Positions 48,371-57,744 of a stretch of DNA of 64,000 nt are shown here, one piece after another. The position numbers and the translations under genes were made by a program. Within the stretch, counting starts at the first letter, position 1. Each line of letters opens with the position of its first letter. The notes beneath the pieces were generated by a model that was given only the letters and a program-made list of their open reading frames with translations, made no database searches and had not been told where the DNA came from. Where the stretch lies: positions 186,001-250,000 of the forward strand of contig NZ_JANZKZ010000001.1 in the NCBI RefSeq assembly GCF_025770725.1, given 5' to 3'. This DNA is from Sulfurospirillum oryzae (GTDB lineage: Bacteria; Campylobacterota; Campylobacteria; Campylobacterales; Sulfurospirillaceae).

Positions 48371-48589
48371 TTAAGACTTGATAGAAGCAGCACCCGCTGC
48401 GACAACTGCAAAGTTACCGTTTTGCAATAATCCTAAAGTAGAATTATTGATATGAATACTCCCTAGGTATTTCATAATGATTTTAGCCTGAACGTTGAAT
48501 AGAACGATCATTAAGGCACAAACCACAAAGAATGTAGATAGGCTAAGAACTAAAAATCTTAAACTCTCTACAAACAGATTAACTTCCAT
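48371..48589 (-). CDS. Small membrane protein, OadG-like (sodium pump decarboxylase gamma subunit family)
   Basis: The 72-residue protein has one N-terminal transmembrane helix (FLVLSLSTFFVVCALMIVLF) followed by a short soluble tail. The ESLRFLVLSLSTFFVVCALMI pattern resembles the gamma subunit of Na+-pumping oxaloacetate decarboxylase, which anchors the biotin-carrying alpha subunit. It lies 35 bases before pycB on the same strand. The beta subunit is not in the window. The family call is tentative, as single-helix proteins are easy to mis-assign. Confidence 0.5.
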   Translation of the reverse strand: MEVNLFVESLRFLVLSLSTFFVVCALMIVLFNVQAKIIMKYLGSIHINNSTLGLLQNGNFAVVAAGAASIKS

Positions 48590-48707
48590 AGATGTAACCC
48601 TTTTTGTTTAAATTTAACTAAAAACCATAGTCAAAATTTTGGTATTTTATCATTTTATTTATTAAATCAAACCAATAGAGTAGTGTCAAGTAAGGGATAT
48701 AAAACAA

Positions 48708-48742
48708 GGTAAATCCATCAAAATAATAGAGATGAATTTACC
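48708..48742 (-). terminator. dld terminator hairpin
   Basis: Twelve-base arms (48708-48719 and 48731-48742) with one non-Watson-Crick pair and an 11-base loop, followed on the minus strand by a T-rich run. A palindrome copy (48747-48756) lies between the hairpin and the stop at 48766. Confidence 0.65.
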
Positions 48743-48765
48743 ACTTTTACATGTAAAGAAGAAGA

Positions 48766-51591
48766 CTAAGAGATGACGCGTTCGACCAGATAGAAAATAG
48801 AGCGATAATCCAAACCACTCTCTTCACTTAGTCCTATTTCACACGTTTTACTGGTTGAAAATGCCAATTTTGTATCTTCTGGGATGGAAGCTTTTAGATG
48901 GCGAAGTGCCGATTTGTTAAGCTCTGGAAACGTAAAACCACGATCTCCTGCAAACCCACAACAACCAACCTCAGCAGGAATAGTTACTTTGGTACTACAC
49001 ATACGTGCAATTTTTTCAAATTTTTCAGCAAGCCCTGTTTTGCGCGTACTACATGTTGTATGAATGACAATAGGCTCATCAATTGGGGTAAACGTTACAC
49101 GCCCAACCAAATACTCTAAGATAAACTCTACGGTATCGTGAACCTTTAACTCATCGCCAAAATTTTGTGCCATGGTTTTACTGCAAGGACTCATATCACA
49201 TAAAATAGGGTATTTGCCTTGAGCACTAGCATTGATCAATGCTTTTTTCAACTCATCAGACTTTTGTTTTCCCTCTTGCTGATACCCTTTACTGGAAAAT
49301 GGCATACCGCAACAGAGTCCACTGATAGCATTGGGGATAATCACATCGTATCCCGCTTTTTCCAAAATGCCAATAATGACACGATCAAGCGATTTTTCAT
49401 CCGGTTTTTCATTTGGATTTGCCATTGTGCGATTGATACAAGAAGAAAAATAGACTACTTTATCAGCTTTGCCTGTACGTTTGATACTTGGATTGAAGCT
49501 ATGACCTGATGGCAAACTTGCTGACCAAAGAGGCAGTTTATTAGCCGTAAGTGATCTTAGCCCCTCACTCATTCCTCTCATAATGCTATTAGGAATAAGT
49601 GCATTCACACCCTTAACCGCACTTAGTGCAACACTTCCCGTCCTTAAAATACCACCGTAATGATCTGCCATAAATCCAGCAATGGAGTGACCTAAAGAGC
49701 CAATTTGATGCGTTCTTAATTTCTTAGTAAGTGCTCCTGTATCAATGCCCACAGGACAGGTCAAAGAACAAAGTGAACATGTTGCACACGTTTCAATACC
49801 ATCATACTGATACAACGCACGAAATGCCTCAAGTGCTTCTTCTTCACCTTCATTTTTTAGGGTTGTCATATAGCGGTTAGAAACAATACGCTGACGTGGC
49901 GTCAGTGTCAGAAAATTGGATGGGCACGTTGGTTCACAAAAGCCACATTCAATACACTTGTCGATATATTCATCCGTTGCTGGCATCGACTTGAAGTTTT
50001 TAAGATGTGCTTTAGGGTCGGCATTGATAATAACACCTGGGTTGATAAGCCCTTTCGGATCAAAAATGGCTTTGATCTCTTTCATCAAGATGTAGGCGTC
50101 ACTTCCCCACTCTAACTCTACAAATGGCGCCATATTACGTCCCGTTCCATGCTCCGCTTTAAGGCTTCCTTGATACTTTGTCGCGACTTGTTCCGCAACC
50201 TCTTGCATAAACGCTTCATAACGTTTGACTTCTGCTTCATCATCAAAAGATTGGGTAAAGACAAAGTGAAGATTGCCATCAAGCGCATGCCCGAAAATAA
50301 TCGCTTCGTTATAGCCATATTTTTTAAACAACTCTTGAAGCTCTAAGGTTGCATCAGCAAGTGATTCGATTGGGTACGCCACATCTTCGATAATAACGGT
50401 TGTTCCACTCTCACGTACTGCTCCAACTGCTGGGAAAAGCCCCTTTCGAATTTTCCAGTACTTCGTATACTCATAGACATCTTTCGTAAAGTGCAATGGC
50501 ATCTCAGGCTCAATGTGAGCAAGTTTTTCCAAGATAATTGCAATATTTTCATCCAATTTTGCATCATTTTCGGCACGGCTTTCTACAAGTACTGCCGTAG
50601 CTGTTGGGCTAAGTGTTTTAAGAAAACTTGGCATGCCTTCTTTATTTTCCACGCTGGCGAGCCCTGCTCTATCCATCATTTCAGCCGCTGCAACATTTTC
50701 TTTGCATTGTGTTTTAAGCACAATGACCGCATCACAAGCGTCTTTAATATTTTTAAAAATCATCAAAGCACTGGCTTTGTCTTTGTACTCAGGAACGGTT
50801 TTAAAGGTAATCTCTTTAATAAACCCTAGTGTTCCTTCGCTACCGATCATAAGATGCGCAATAATATCAATTGGGTCTTCATAATCCACGAGCGCATTAA
50901 GGCTATAGCCACAGGTGTTTTTGATTTTAAATTTGCGTACAATTTTCTCATGCAACTCAGGATTGGCTTTAATCTCAGAAGAAAGTACGCTAATGCGCTC
51001 TACCAAAGCGTGATGGTATTGTTTAAAAGCCTTAATACTCTCAGACGATGCGGTATCAAGTTCACTTCCATCATGAAAAATAATCTTCATAGACTCTAAA
51101 GTTTTATAGGAGTTATCAGTTGTTCCACAACACATACCACTGGCATTATTCGCCGCAATACCACCAATCATTGCAGCCCCAATGCTAGCAGGATCAGGCC
51201 CTATTTTCTTACCATAAGGAAGCAAATACGCGTTAGCATCTGCCCCAATGACGGAAGGCTGAAGTGTAATGGAGCTCACCTCTTTATTAACCTTAATCCC
51301 TTTCCAATCACGTGATGTCACAAGCAAAATAGAATCGGTAATGGCTTGACCTGAAAGGCTTGTGCCCGCTGCTCTAAAAACAACCGGTAAAGAAAGTGAA
51401 GAGGTAATTTTAAGAATTTGACTTACTTCATCGGCATTATTAACCCAGACAACTACTTTAGGGATAAGCCTATAAAATGAAGCATCAGTACCATACGCGA
51501 TTGTATGAAGGGGGTCTGTAAAGATTCTCTTCTCAGGAATAAACGTAACGATTTCATTGTAGAAATCAAGGTAATTTCCGCTTAATGGCAT
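48766..51591 (-). CDS. dld: D-lactate dehydrogenase, FAD and 4Fe-4S (Dld-II type)
   Basis: The 941-residue protein fuses a flavin domain and an iron-sulfur domain. Its N-terminal half is a GlcD-like FAD_binding_4/FAD_oxidase_C unit (VVFRAAGTSLSGQAITDSIL, GPDPASIGAAMIGGIAANNA). Two ferredoxin clusters follow (CIECGFCEPTCPSN and CATCSLCSLTCPVG), then two CCG domains (SGLCCGMPFSS and VGCCGFAGDRGF). This layout matches the quinone-linked D-lactate dehydrogenases of Shewanella and Campylobacter/Helicobacter; glycolate oxidation is an alternative. AAGGA lies 8 bases before the ATG at 51591, so I drop a 22-codon extension. Confidence 0.88.
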   Translation of the reverse strand: MPLSGNYLDFYNEIVTFIPEKRIFTDPLHTIAYGTDASFYRLIPKVVVWVNNADEVSQILKITSSLSLPVVFRAAGTSLSGQAITDSILLVTSRDWKGIKVNKEVSSITLQPSVIGADANAYLLPYGKKIGPDPASIGAAMIGGIAANNASGMCCGTTDNSYKTLESMKIIFHDGSELDTASSESIKAFKQYHHALVERISVLSSEIKANPELHEKIVRKFKIKNTCGYSLNALVDYEDPIDIIAHLMIGSEGTLGFIKEITFKTVPEYKDKASALMIFKNIKDACDAVIVLKTQCKENVAAAEMMDRAGLASVENKEGMPSFLKTLSPTATAVLVESRAENDAKLDENIAIILEKLAHIEPEMPLHFTKDVYEYTKYWKIRKGLFPAVGAVRESGTTVIIEDVAYPIESLADATLELQELFKKYGYNEAIIFGHALDGNLHFVFTQSFDDEAEVKRYEAFMQEVAEQVATKYQGSLKAEHGTGRNMAPFVELEWGSDAYILMKEIKAIFDPKGLINPGVIINADPKAHLKNFKSMPATDEYIDKCIECGFCEPTCPSNFLTLTPRQRIVSNRYMTTLKNEGEEEALEAFRALYQYDGIETCATCSLCSLTCPVGIDTGALTKKLRTHQIGSLGHSIAGFMADHYGGILRTGSVALSAVKGVNALIPNSIMRGMSEGLRSLTANKLPLWSASLPSGHSFNPSIKRTGKADKVVYFSSCINRTMANPNEKPDEKSLDRVIIGILEKAGYDVIIPNAISGLCCGMPFSSKGYQQEGKQKSDELKKALINASAQGKYPILCDMSPCSKTMAQNFGDELKVHDTVEFILEYLVGRVTFTPIDEPIVIHTTCSTRKTGLAEKFEKIARMCSTKVTIPAEVGCCGFAGDRGFTFPELNKSALRHLKASIPEDTKLAFSTSKTCEIGLSEESGLDYRSIFYLVERVIS

Positions 51592-51663
51592 CAACACATC
51601 CTTATGATTTTTATTCAGTGTAGCAATTTGGTATAAAAAACACATGATATTTGTCAAAAATCT

Positions 51664-51711
51664 TTACATGTAAAACCTCAAAAGAAGAAAGGTGACACAC
51701 CTTACATGTAA
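51664..51711. repeat. Pair of TTACATGTAA palindromes after the response regulator gene
   Basis: Copies at 51664-51673 and 51702-51711 flank 28 bases that contain a small hairpin (AAGGTG-ACA-CACCTT, 51689-51703). They lie between the response regulator stop (51726) and the dld start, where a terminator is expected. Confidence 0.85.
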
Positions 51712-51725
51712 AGTTTAACATAGCA

Positions 51726-52367
51726 TTAATAGCGCAAAATATACCCTACATCAACAACCGTTTCAATACATTCAAAAGGAATTTTTTTTCTCAGTCTTCG
51801 CATTAAGGAGCGAATCGAATCAAGACTTGCAAAATTTCCTTCCCATACCATCGCTTGAATTTTATCAAACGAAACGACTTTACCTTTTTCGCTGATCAAA
51901 ACATTGAGCAAAAGTTTTTCTTTACGTGAAAGATGCTCCTCATCGTCATTAATACGCAACAAGCTTGTTTGAAAATCAAATTGACAACCATGTCCTAAAT
52001 CGATAATGTCATGACGAATATTACAAAGCTTTTCAATTTTTATCTCTAATTCATCAATGAAAAAAGGCTTTTTTAGAAAATCATTACAGCCATAACTGTA
52101 TGCGTCTTTGATAACTTCGAGCTCCACGCTGGAACTGATGATAATAACAGGCGTTTCATGGTAAAAATCACGCACATTTTTAAGAATTTCAATGCCATCG
52201 AGACTGGGAACATTGATATCTAAAATATAACAGCCATAGCCATTATCCATCGCGTCATACGCCTCTTTGCCATCTGTAAAAGAATCAATTATATAGCCTT
52301 TCGCTTCCAGACGTTTTGTAATGGTTGCATTCAGACGGGCATTATCTTCTAAAAGTAAAATTTTCAT
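51726..52367 (-). CDS. OmpR-family response regulator
   Basis: The 213-residue regulator has a receiver domain with phosphoacceptor Asp50 (GCYILDINVPSLDG), the acidic pair in LLLEDNARL and the Lys of LKKPFF. A C-terminal winged helix follows (HLSRKEKLLLNVLISEKGKV, SIRSLMRRLRKKIPFECIET). It overlaps the sensor kinase gene by four bases and is its evident partner. The target genes are not shown by the sequence; dld lies downstream on the same strand but is separated by palindrome repeats. Confidence 0.93.
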   Translation of the reverse strand: MKILLLEDNARLNATITKRLEAKGYIIDSFTDGKEAYDAMDNGYGCYILDINVPSLDGIEILKNVRDFYHETPVIIISSSVELEVIKDAYSYGCNDFLKKPFFIDELEIKIEKLCNIRHDIIDLGHGCQFDFQTSLLRINDDEEHLSRKEKLLLNVLISEKGKVVSFDKIQAMVWEGNFASLDSIRSLMRRLRKKIPFECIETVVDVGYILRY

Positions 52368-54547
52368 TCTCCACCTTTCATTGCATTGGGAACTAGAATG
52401 GTAAATTCTACCGTACTATTTCCATAATTTTGTACACGAATATTTCCACCCATTTTATCTTCAATAATCATTTTTGCCATGTATAACCCAAGGCCAGTTC
52501 CATTTTTACTTGTCGTAAAATAAGGATCAAAAATAAAGCCAATAATTTTCTCTGAAATAAGTCCTCCATCATCGCTAATCACAATTTTCGTATGGATAAT
52601 TTCACGATCCACTTCAATCATGATTTTTGAACCTTTACGGGTCTTGACAATCTTATTTTTAGCATTGTTGATAACGTTAAGCAAAACCTGCTTAAATTCA
52701 TTTTCATAGCCATAAACAGGGAACGTCCCTTCTTCTTTGAGGTAGCTTACGGATAGATCAATATGCGCATAAAAAATTTGCCTACCGATAATCTCAAGGA
52801 CTTCGGTAAGTGCCTTTTTAGCACAAAAGAGCGTTTTTTTAGTCGATGGTTTTAGGAAATTACGAAAATCTTTGAGTGTTTGAGACATATACTGTATCTG
52901 AATGATTGAATCACGTACAAACTCTTTCATTTTTACGCGATCCATTTCACCGCTATTGAAACAAAACTCCATATCTTGCATAATTGCGGAAAGTTCCACC
53001 AGAGGTTCATTCCATTGATGGGCTACACCTGCGATCATCTCGCCCATTTCTGTTAATTTAGATTGCTGAATTAAAAATTGTTGATGTTGCATTCGCTCTG
53101 TCATATCATCCATCACGCACACAATACCACCGACACTTCCATCAATATTCGTATAAACCGCTTTACTTAAGGTAAAAAGCCGCGCTCTTTTTTTAGGAAG
53201 ATGCAGCATTAATTCAAGAGTATCTGATCCTTTTTTTTCAAGTAATTCAATATCGCTCTTACGTCTCTCCTGCGCCCACTCTTTTGGGAAGAAATCAAAA
53301 ATAGTTTTTCCAATCATTTCATCTTTTGTACGATCGTAAAGTTTAGCAAATGCCATATTGCTTCCCATATACTCACCTGCTACATTGGTATAATAAATAG
53401 GATTGGGAATGGTATCGAGTAAAACTTTGATAAACTCCAACTGGTTTTTCAGTGCCAATTCACTCTGTTTTCGAATACGAACATTTTGCATTAAAAACAA
53501 TACAATCATAATAATAGCACTAAAGATAGCAACAAAAAGCCAAATATATTGTTTATATTCATCATAGAAAGAGAAAGGCTTATTGATTACTTCATAATTT
53601 CGCACAACGTTAGAAGGATCAATATGGTGTAACTCTAACTCTTTATAATCAAAAAGATAGCGATTAGGACTTTTTTCAACAATGGGGATGTGACTAGGGT
53701 TTTTCCCTGCTAAAACCTGCTCAACAATTTTCGAAGCAGCTTCAGCTTGAGAAATAGCACTTGTTAAGAATCCTCCAACAATGCCATAATCCAGATAAAA
53801 ATCCCATAGTCCATAAATAGGAATATTGGTAATTTTGCGAATTTCTTGCAAGTTTTCTTTATAAGTAAAAAAACGTCCTGTTTTATCTTTAAAGAGTAAA
53901 ACCCACAAAATAACACTATTTTTACCTAGTTGCTTTGTTTTTTGGGAAATTTCTTCCATATCCATACTATCAACATGTTCAAGTTCAATACGATCTTTAT
54001 ATTTTGGAGTAACGGCATCGATCTCTTTGCGAATAGCATCTCCTGTAATAGATTGCTCGTTAATAATTAGTATCTTATCTAGCATGGGATGCAACGCAAG
54101 GATTAAATCAATATTTTTTTCAATATCAACATCTTCAACAACCCCGCTAATATGTTTAATGCCTTTAATTAAAGAGGTTTCAAAATTATTAATGCCTAAA
54201 AAAACAATGGGAGTATTGGCAAAGAGCTCTTCATAATGTTCTTGAACAAACGCTAATGCGCTATTGTCAGCAACCATAACAACATCAAAAGAATAGTGTT
54301 TAAAGCGCTCTTTGTAGTAGTGGTAAAACTCTTCTAAATATTCTGGAGTATCAACACGCTTAGTATCCATATAGACCGTTGATAAAAAAACATTCTCTTT
54401 ATCCGCAAAATTTTTCTCTATCACCTTGGAAATTTCGTCACTCCATTTGTATCCTTTATGGTATGAATGAATCAACAGGATATCTTTTGTATTTTGGGCT
54501 AGCAGTATCCCAAAACTCAAAAAAAGAAGTAAGAGAATCTTTTTCAT
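52364..54547 (-). CDS. Sensor histidine kinase with ABC-type substrate-binding sensor and PAS domain
   Basis: The 727-residue kinase has a signal or first helix (residues 1-17), then a periplasmic ABC-transporter substrate-binding-like domain (about 20-320: ILLIHSYHKGYKWSDEISKV, VVMVADNSALAFVQEHYEEL). A membrane helix (IWLFVAIFSAIIMIVLFLM), a PAS domain (about 360-480), the H-box VAHQWNEPLVELSAIMQD and a HATPase with INNAKNK and GTGLGLYMAK complete it. The Trp after the HQ of the H-box is common in Campylobacterota kinases. It likely senses a small solute captured in the periplasm. It is the first gene of the pair with the response regulator. Confidence 0.92.
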   Translation of the reverse strand: MKKILLLLFLSFGILLAQNTKDILLIHSYHKGYKWSDEISKVIEKNFADKENVFLSTVYMDTKRVDTPEYLEEFYHYYKERFKHYSFDVVMVADNSALAFVQEHYEELFANTPIVFLGINNFETSLIKGIKHISGVVEDVDIEKNIDLILALHPMLDKILIINEQSITGDAIRKEIDAVTPKYKDRIELEHVDSMDMEEISQKTKQLGKNSVILWVLLFKDKTGRFFTYKENLQEIRKITNIPIYGLWDFYLDYGIVGGFLTSAISQAEAASKIVEQVLAGKNPSHIPIVEKSPNRYLFDYKELELHHIDPSNVVRNYEVINKPFSFYDEYKQYIWLFVAIFSAIIMIVLFLMQNVRIRKQSELALKNQLEFIKVLLDTIPNPIYYTNVAGEYMGSNMAFAKLYDRTKDEMIGKTIFDFFPKEWAQERRKSDIELLEKKGSDTLELMLHLPKKRARLFTLSKAVYTNIDGSVGGIVCVMDDMTERMQHQQFLIQQSKLTEMGEMIAGVAHQWNEPLVELSAIMQDMEFCFNSGEMDRVKMKEFVRDSIIQIQYMSQTLKDFRNFLKPSTKKTLFCAKKALTEVLEIIGRQIFYAHIDLSVSYLKEEGTFPVYGYENEFKQVLLNVINNAKNKIVKTRKGSKIMIEVDREIIHTKIVISDDGGLISEKIIGFIFDPYFTTSKNGTGLGLYMAKMIIEDKMGGNIRVQNYGNSTVEFTILVPNAMKGGE

Positions 54548-54564
54548 GCGTGAAAAGAATGAAA

Positions 54565-54828
54565 TTAGATTATAAAAAAGTTTTCAGGATGTTTAATAAT
54601 AGCGCCATGTTCTGCTATAGCCTCATCCGCCATATTGTAGCGCTCATTGAAGATAGGGTGGTGAAACTGCACTTCATCGTTAATAATTTCAAAAACCATA
54701 GTCTCATACACAATTTTCTTTGAATCGCCCTCAAAAAATGAGTGCCTCACATGCATACTAATTGTTGAAATTAAAAACTCTCTGCCATCTAGCTTGATAA
54801 CATTTTTTAGCTCTAACTCTCTCATCAA
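54565..54828 (-). CDS. Small protein of unknown function upstream of the sensor kinase
   Basis: The 87-residue protein (start MRELELKNVIKLDGREFLIS) has no signal peptide, helix or motif I recognise. It reads as a compact mixed alpha/beta domain with several acidic and aromatic residues (VRHSFFEGDSKKIVYETMVF). It ends 17 bases before the kinase ATG on the same strand, so it may be co-transcribed. Two adjacent ATGs are possible starts. Confidence 0.6.
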   Translation of the reverse strand: MMRELELKNVIKLDGREFLISTISMHVRHSFFEGDSKKIVYETMVFEIINDEVQFHHPIFNERYNMADEAIAEHGAIIKHPENFFII

Positions 54829-54925
54829 TAACCTTTCGAGATTTAAAAAGTAAGAGCGATGGTAACATAATTCAACATTGAATTTACTAAAAAAAGAAGT
54901 TTAAAAAAAAGAAGAGAAAAAAGAA

Positions 54926-55010
54926 TGGTGCGGACGGGGGGATTTGAACCCCCACACACGTAGTGCGCTACCACCTCAAGGTAGTGTGTCTACCGTTCCA
55001 CCACGTCCGC
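54926..55010 (-). tRNA. tRNA-Leu (GAG)
   Basis: The 85-base gene folds as a class II tRNA with a long variable arm. The acceptor stem pairs GCGGACG with CGTCCGC, and the 3' CCA is encoded. The anticodon stem CTACC/GGTAG encloses the seven-base loop TTGAGGT, giving anticodon GAG for leucine CUC/CUU codons. The T-arm contains GGTTCAAATCC. A T-rich run follows the CCA on the minus strand. Confidence 0.96.
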
Positions 55011-55021
55011 ATAAAAGAAGG

Positions 55022-55046
55022 ATGAGACCTTCTTAAAAGGTCTCAT
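55022..55046 (-). terminator. atpE terminator hairpin
   Basis: Perfect 10-bp arms (55022-55031 and 55037-55046) with a 5-base loop, 16 bases after the atpE stop. A pyrimidine-rich run follows on the minus strand, then the tRNA-Leu gene. Confidence 0.65.
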
Positions 55047-55061
55047 TTGTTTGTTCGTTAA

Positions 55062-55364
55062 TTAACCAAGAAATGGGTTTTTGTAAAGAAGGATCAAAGA
55101 AATAACAAGTGCATAAATAACTTGTGCTTCGATCATCGCAAGTGCAATAAACATTGTTGTTACAAGTTTACCACCAAGACCAGGATTTCTTGCTGTTCCA
55201 GAAATTGCTGAAGATGCAGTGTTACCCATACCGATTGCGCCACCAAGTGCAGCAAGACCAAGTACGATACCTACAGCAAGTGCTGAGTAAGCTTTAACTG
55301 TTTCACCCTCACCTGCAAACGCTAATGTTGCAAATGCTACCATTAAAAAAAGAATCTTTTTCAA
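55062..55364 (-). CDS. atpE: ATP synthase F0 subunit c
   Basis: Subunit c forms the rotor ring of the F0 motor. The 100-residue protein has a signal-like N-terminal extension (MKKILFLMVAFATLAFAGEG) before two helices (ALAVGIVLGLAALGGAIGMG and FIALAMIEAQVIYALVISLI). The essential carboxylate is the Glu of AMIEAQ. The residue after it is Ala rather than Ser or Thr, which argues for H+ over Na+. The rest of the ATP synthase genes are not adjacent. Confidence 0.96.
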   Translation of the reverse strand: MKKILFLMVAFATLAFAGEGETVKAYSALAVGIVLGLAALGGAIGMGNTASSAISGTARNPGLGGKLVTTMFIALAMIEAQVIYALVISLILLYKNPFLG

Positions 55365-55430
55365 AGATTGCTCCTATTTGTTTTTCAAAGTCTGTTCGGA
55401 TAAACCCCTACTTGCCACTTTGTGAGCGAG

Positions 55431-55436
55431 ATTATA
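55431..55436 (-). promoter_or_regulatory. -10 box for atpE
   Basis: TATAAT on the minus strand about 67 bases before the atpE ATG, in the 101-base gap after pnp. Confidence 0.45.
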
Positions 55437-55465
55437 TCCATCTAATTGTTAAAAACCCTTTAAAG

Positions 55466-57712
55466 TTAGCGCTCTAGCCCTAACTCAATCTTATTCCCTG
55501 TTTGCTTCAAGATTTTTACACGTACTTTTTGCTCAAGTGCTAGATAATCACTGACTTTATCCACACGATGATCGGCAATTTTTGACACATGTAAAAGACC
55601 ATCAATACCACCAGGAAGTTCAATAAACGCACCAAAATCAACAATACGTTTTACGACACCATCCACTACTTCATCTTGAACAAATGTAGGAACTGGTTTC
55701 TCTTCTCTTGGCGCACCATGTCTGTCACCTCTATCACGTCCATGTCCGCCACCTCGTCCACCAAATGAAGGTTTATTGGTAATCTGAATAATATGCTCTT
55801 TAGCCGCTTCAACTTTTTCTTTGTTCTCACCAGCGATTTTTACTTCACCTTTTTCACGATCAAGATCAATAGAAACTTCAAATTTTTCAATAATTTCTCT
55901 GATTGTTTTACCCGCTTGTCCAATAATATCTACAATTTTTGACGGATCAACACTGAAAAGTTCAAGTTTTGGCAAAATAGCATTGTTGATGACAATCTCC
56001 TTGCTAGCAGCTTCCATCAACCCTAAGATATGTGCTCTTCCCTCTTTCGCTTGGTACAATGCTTCTTTAAGTACGTCGCGTGAAATACCGCCTAATTTAA
56101 TATCCATTTGAAGTGCTGTGATGCCTTCTCGTGTACCGGCTACTTTAAAGTCCATATCGCCATCGTGATCTTCGAGCCCCATAATATCGCTAAGAACGGC
56201 ATGTTTATCACCTTCAAAAACTAATCCCATAGCAATACCCGCAACGAGTTTTTCAAGATTAATTCCTGCAGCTTTAAGGGCAAGTGCACCACCACAAATA
56301 GTAGCCATCGAAGAAGAACCATTGGACTCTAAAATTTCAGAGACCAAACGAATCGTTTGGAGGCGGTTCATATCAACAACTGGCTCTAATGCACGACGCG
56401 CAAGGTTGCCATGTCCTAACTCTCTACGTCCTGGCGCACGAAGCGGTGAAGCCTCGCCGACAGAGAAGCCCGGGAAGTTATAATTCACCATAAAGGTATC
56501 ATTGATTGTATTCTTTTCTGTTAAAAGATCATACATTTGTGCGTCTTTATCATTACCCAGTGTCACTACCGCTAATGCCTGTGTTTGCCCACGCGTAAAG
56601 AGACATGAACCGTGCGCAAGTGGTAAGATATTGGTTTCAATACTAATAGGCCTAATCTCATTAAGCTTTCTACCATCAGCACGAACACGTTTTTCAATAA
56701 TCATTTCTCTTACGATTTTCTTTTTATACGCATTCACAACGCTATTAACAAGCTCTTTGCTCCATGCTTCAAGAATAGCAACTTCATCTTTTAAAATTTT
56801 ATCAACAATTTTGCCAAGCTCACTCGCACGTTCACTTTTTGCCATTTGATTAATTGCATTATAAACTTCTTCTTTATAAAACTCATCTACGTAAGCGAAA
56901 ATTGAATCATTGGCTAAATCTTGTTTATAGTCAAGAATTGCATCGTCTTTTTTCAACGGTTTAAATGTACTTTCATAAGCGGTTGTCGCTTCAGTAATAG
57001 CACTTTGCGCTTTATCAATCGCCGTAACAATAGCATCTTCATCAAACTCATTGACTGATTGCTTTGCAATAACGCTCTCAGCTAATGTTGGATCTAACAT
57101 CGGATCAATTGCCATTACGGGAAGAGTCATTGTCTCCATTGAAGCAATAGAGCGCATTTCAATCATCAAAAGCTCTTCTTTGGTACCAGCAACATAAAGA
57201 TCTAAAGTACTTTTTTTAAGAGCTGAATTGGAAGGGTTGACAACGTATTCGCCATCAATATAACCAATACGCACACCTGCAACAGCTTTATTCACTGGAA
57301 TATCAGAGAGATAAAGAGCTGCACTTGCGGCATTAAGCGCTGCAACTTGGAGATCAACTTCAGAATCACAACTGAGTACAAAAACAGTGATTTGTGTTGG
57401 GTAGGCATACCCTTTTGGGAAAAGTGGTCTAAGGCTTCTATCAATAATACGTGATGTAAGTGTTTCAAAATCACCTGGTTTTGTCTCTCGTTTAAAATAC
57501 CCCCCAGGGATTTTTCCAACGGCATACGTTTTTTCAATATACTGTACCGTTAAAGGTACAAAGTTTTCTGCAACCTGTGAATCATCTCTTGCAACTGTTG
57601 CCAAAATGACAGTATTTTTAATTTTTAAAAGTGCAGCCCCTGCTGCTTGTTTAGCAACCTTGTCTAAATCATAAATCTCTTCTTGATTGTTAACGGTAAT
57701 CTTATATTCCAC
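55466..57712 (-). CDS. pnp: Polyribonucleotide nucleotidyltransferase
   Basis: PNPase degrades RNA phosphorolytically from the 3' end. The 748-residue protein has two RNase PH domains ([20 protein letters not shown] in the first, [11 protein letters not shown]-like and [12 protein letters not shown] in the second), a KH domain ([20 protein letters not shown]) and an S1 domain ([20 protein letters not shown]). A Gly/Arg/His-rich linker (about 635-655) separates KH and S1. AAGGAG sits 5 bases before a GTG at 57712, so the start is GTG rather than an upstream TTG. Confidence 0.95.
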   Translation of the reverse strand: MEYKITVNNQEEIYDLDKVAKQAAGAALLKIKNTVILATVARDDSQVAENFVPLTVQYIEKTYAVGKIPGGYFKRETKPGDFETLTSRIIDRSLRPLFPKGYAYPTQITVFVLSCDSEVDLQVAALNAASAALYLSDIPVNKAVAGVRIGYIDGEYVVNPSNSALKKSTLDLYVAGTKEELLMIEMRSIASMETMTLPVMAIDPMLDPTLAESVIAKQSVNEFDEDAIVTAIDKAQSAITEATTAYESTFKPLKKDDAILDYKQDLANDSIFAYVDEFYKEEVYNAINQMAKSERASELGKIVDKILKDEVAILEAWSKELVNSVVNAYKKKIVREMIIEKRVRADGRKLNEIRPISIETNILPLAHGSCLFTRGQTQALAVVTLGNDKDAQMYDLLTEKNTINDTFMVNYNFPGFSVGEASPLRAPGRRELGHGNLARRALEPVVDMNRLQTIRLVSEILESNGSSSMATICGGALALKAAGINLEKLVAGIAMGLVFEGDKHAVLSDIMGLEDHDGDMDFKVAGTREGITALQMDIKLGGISRDVLKEALYQAKEGRAHILGLMEAASKEIVINNAILPKLELFSVDPSKIVDIIGQAGKTIREIIEKFEVSIDLDREKGEVKIAGENKEKVEAAKEHIIQITNKPSFGGRGGGHGRDRGDRHGAPREEKPVPTFVQDEVVDGVVKRIVDFGAFIELPGGIDGLLHVSKIADHRVDKVSDYLALEQKVRVKILKQTGNKIELGLER

Positions 57713-57744
57713 TGTTTTCTCCTTCAATTATTAACTAAATATCT

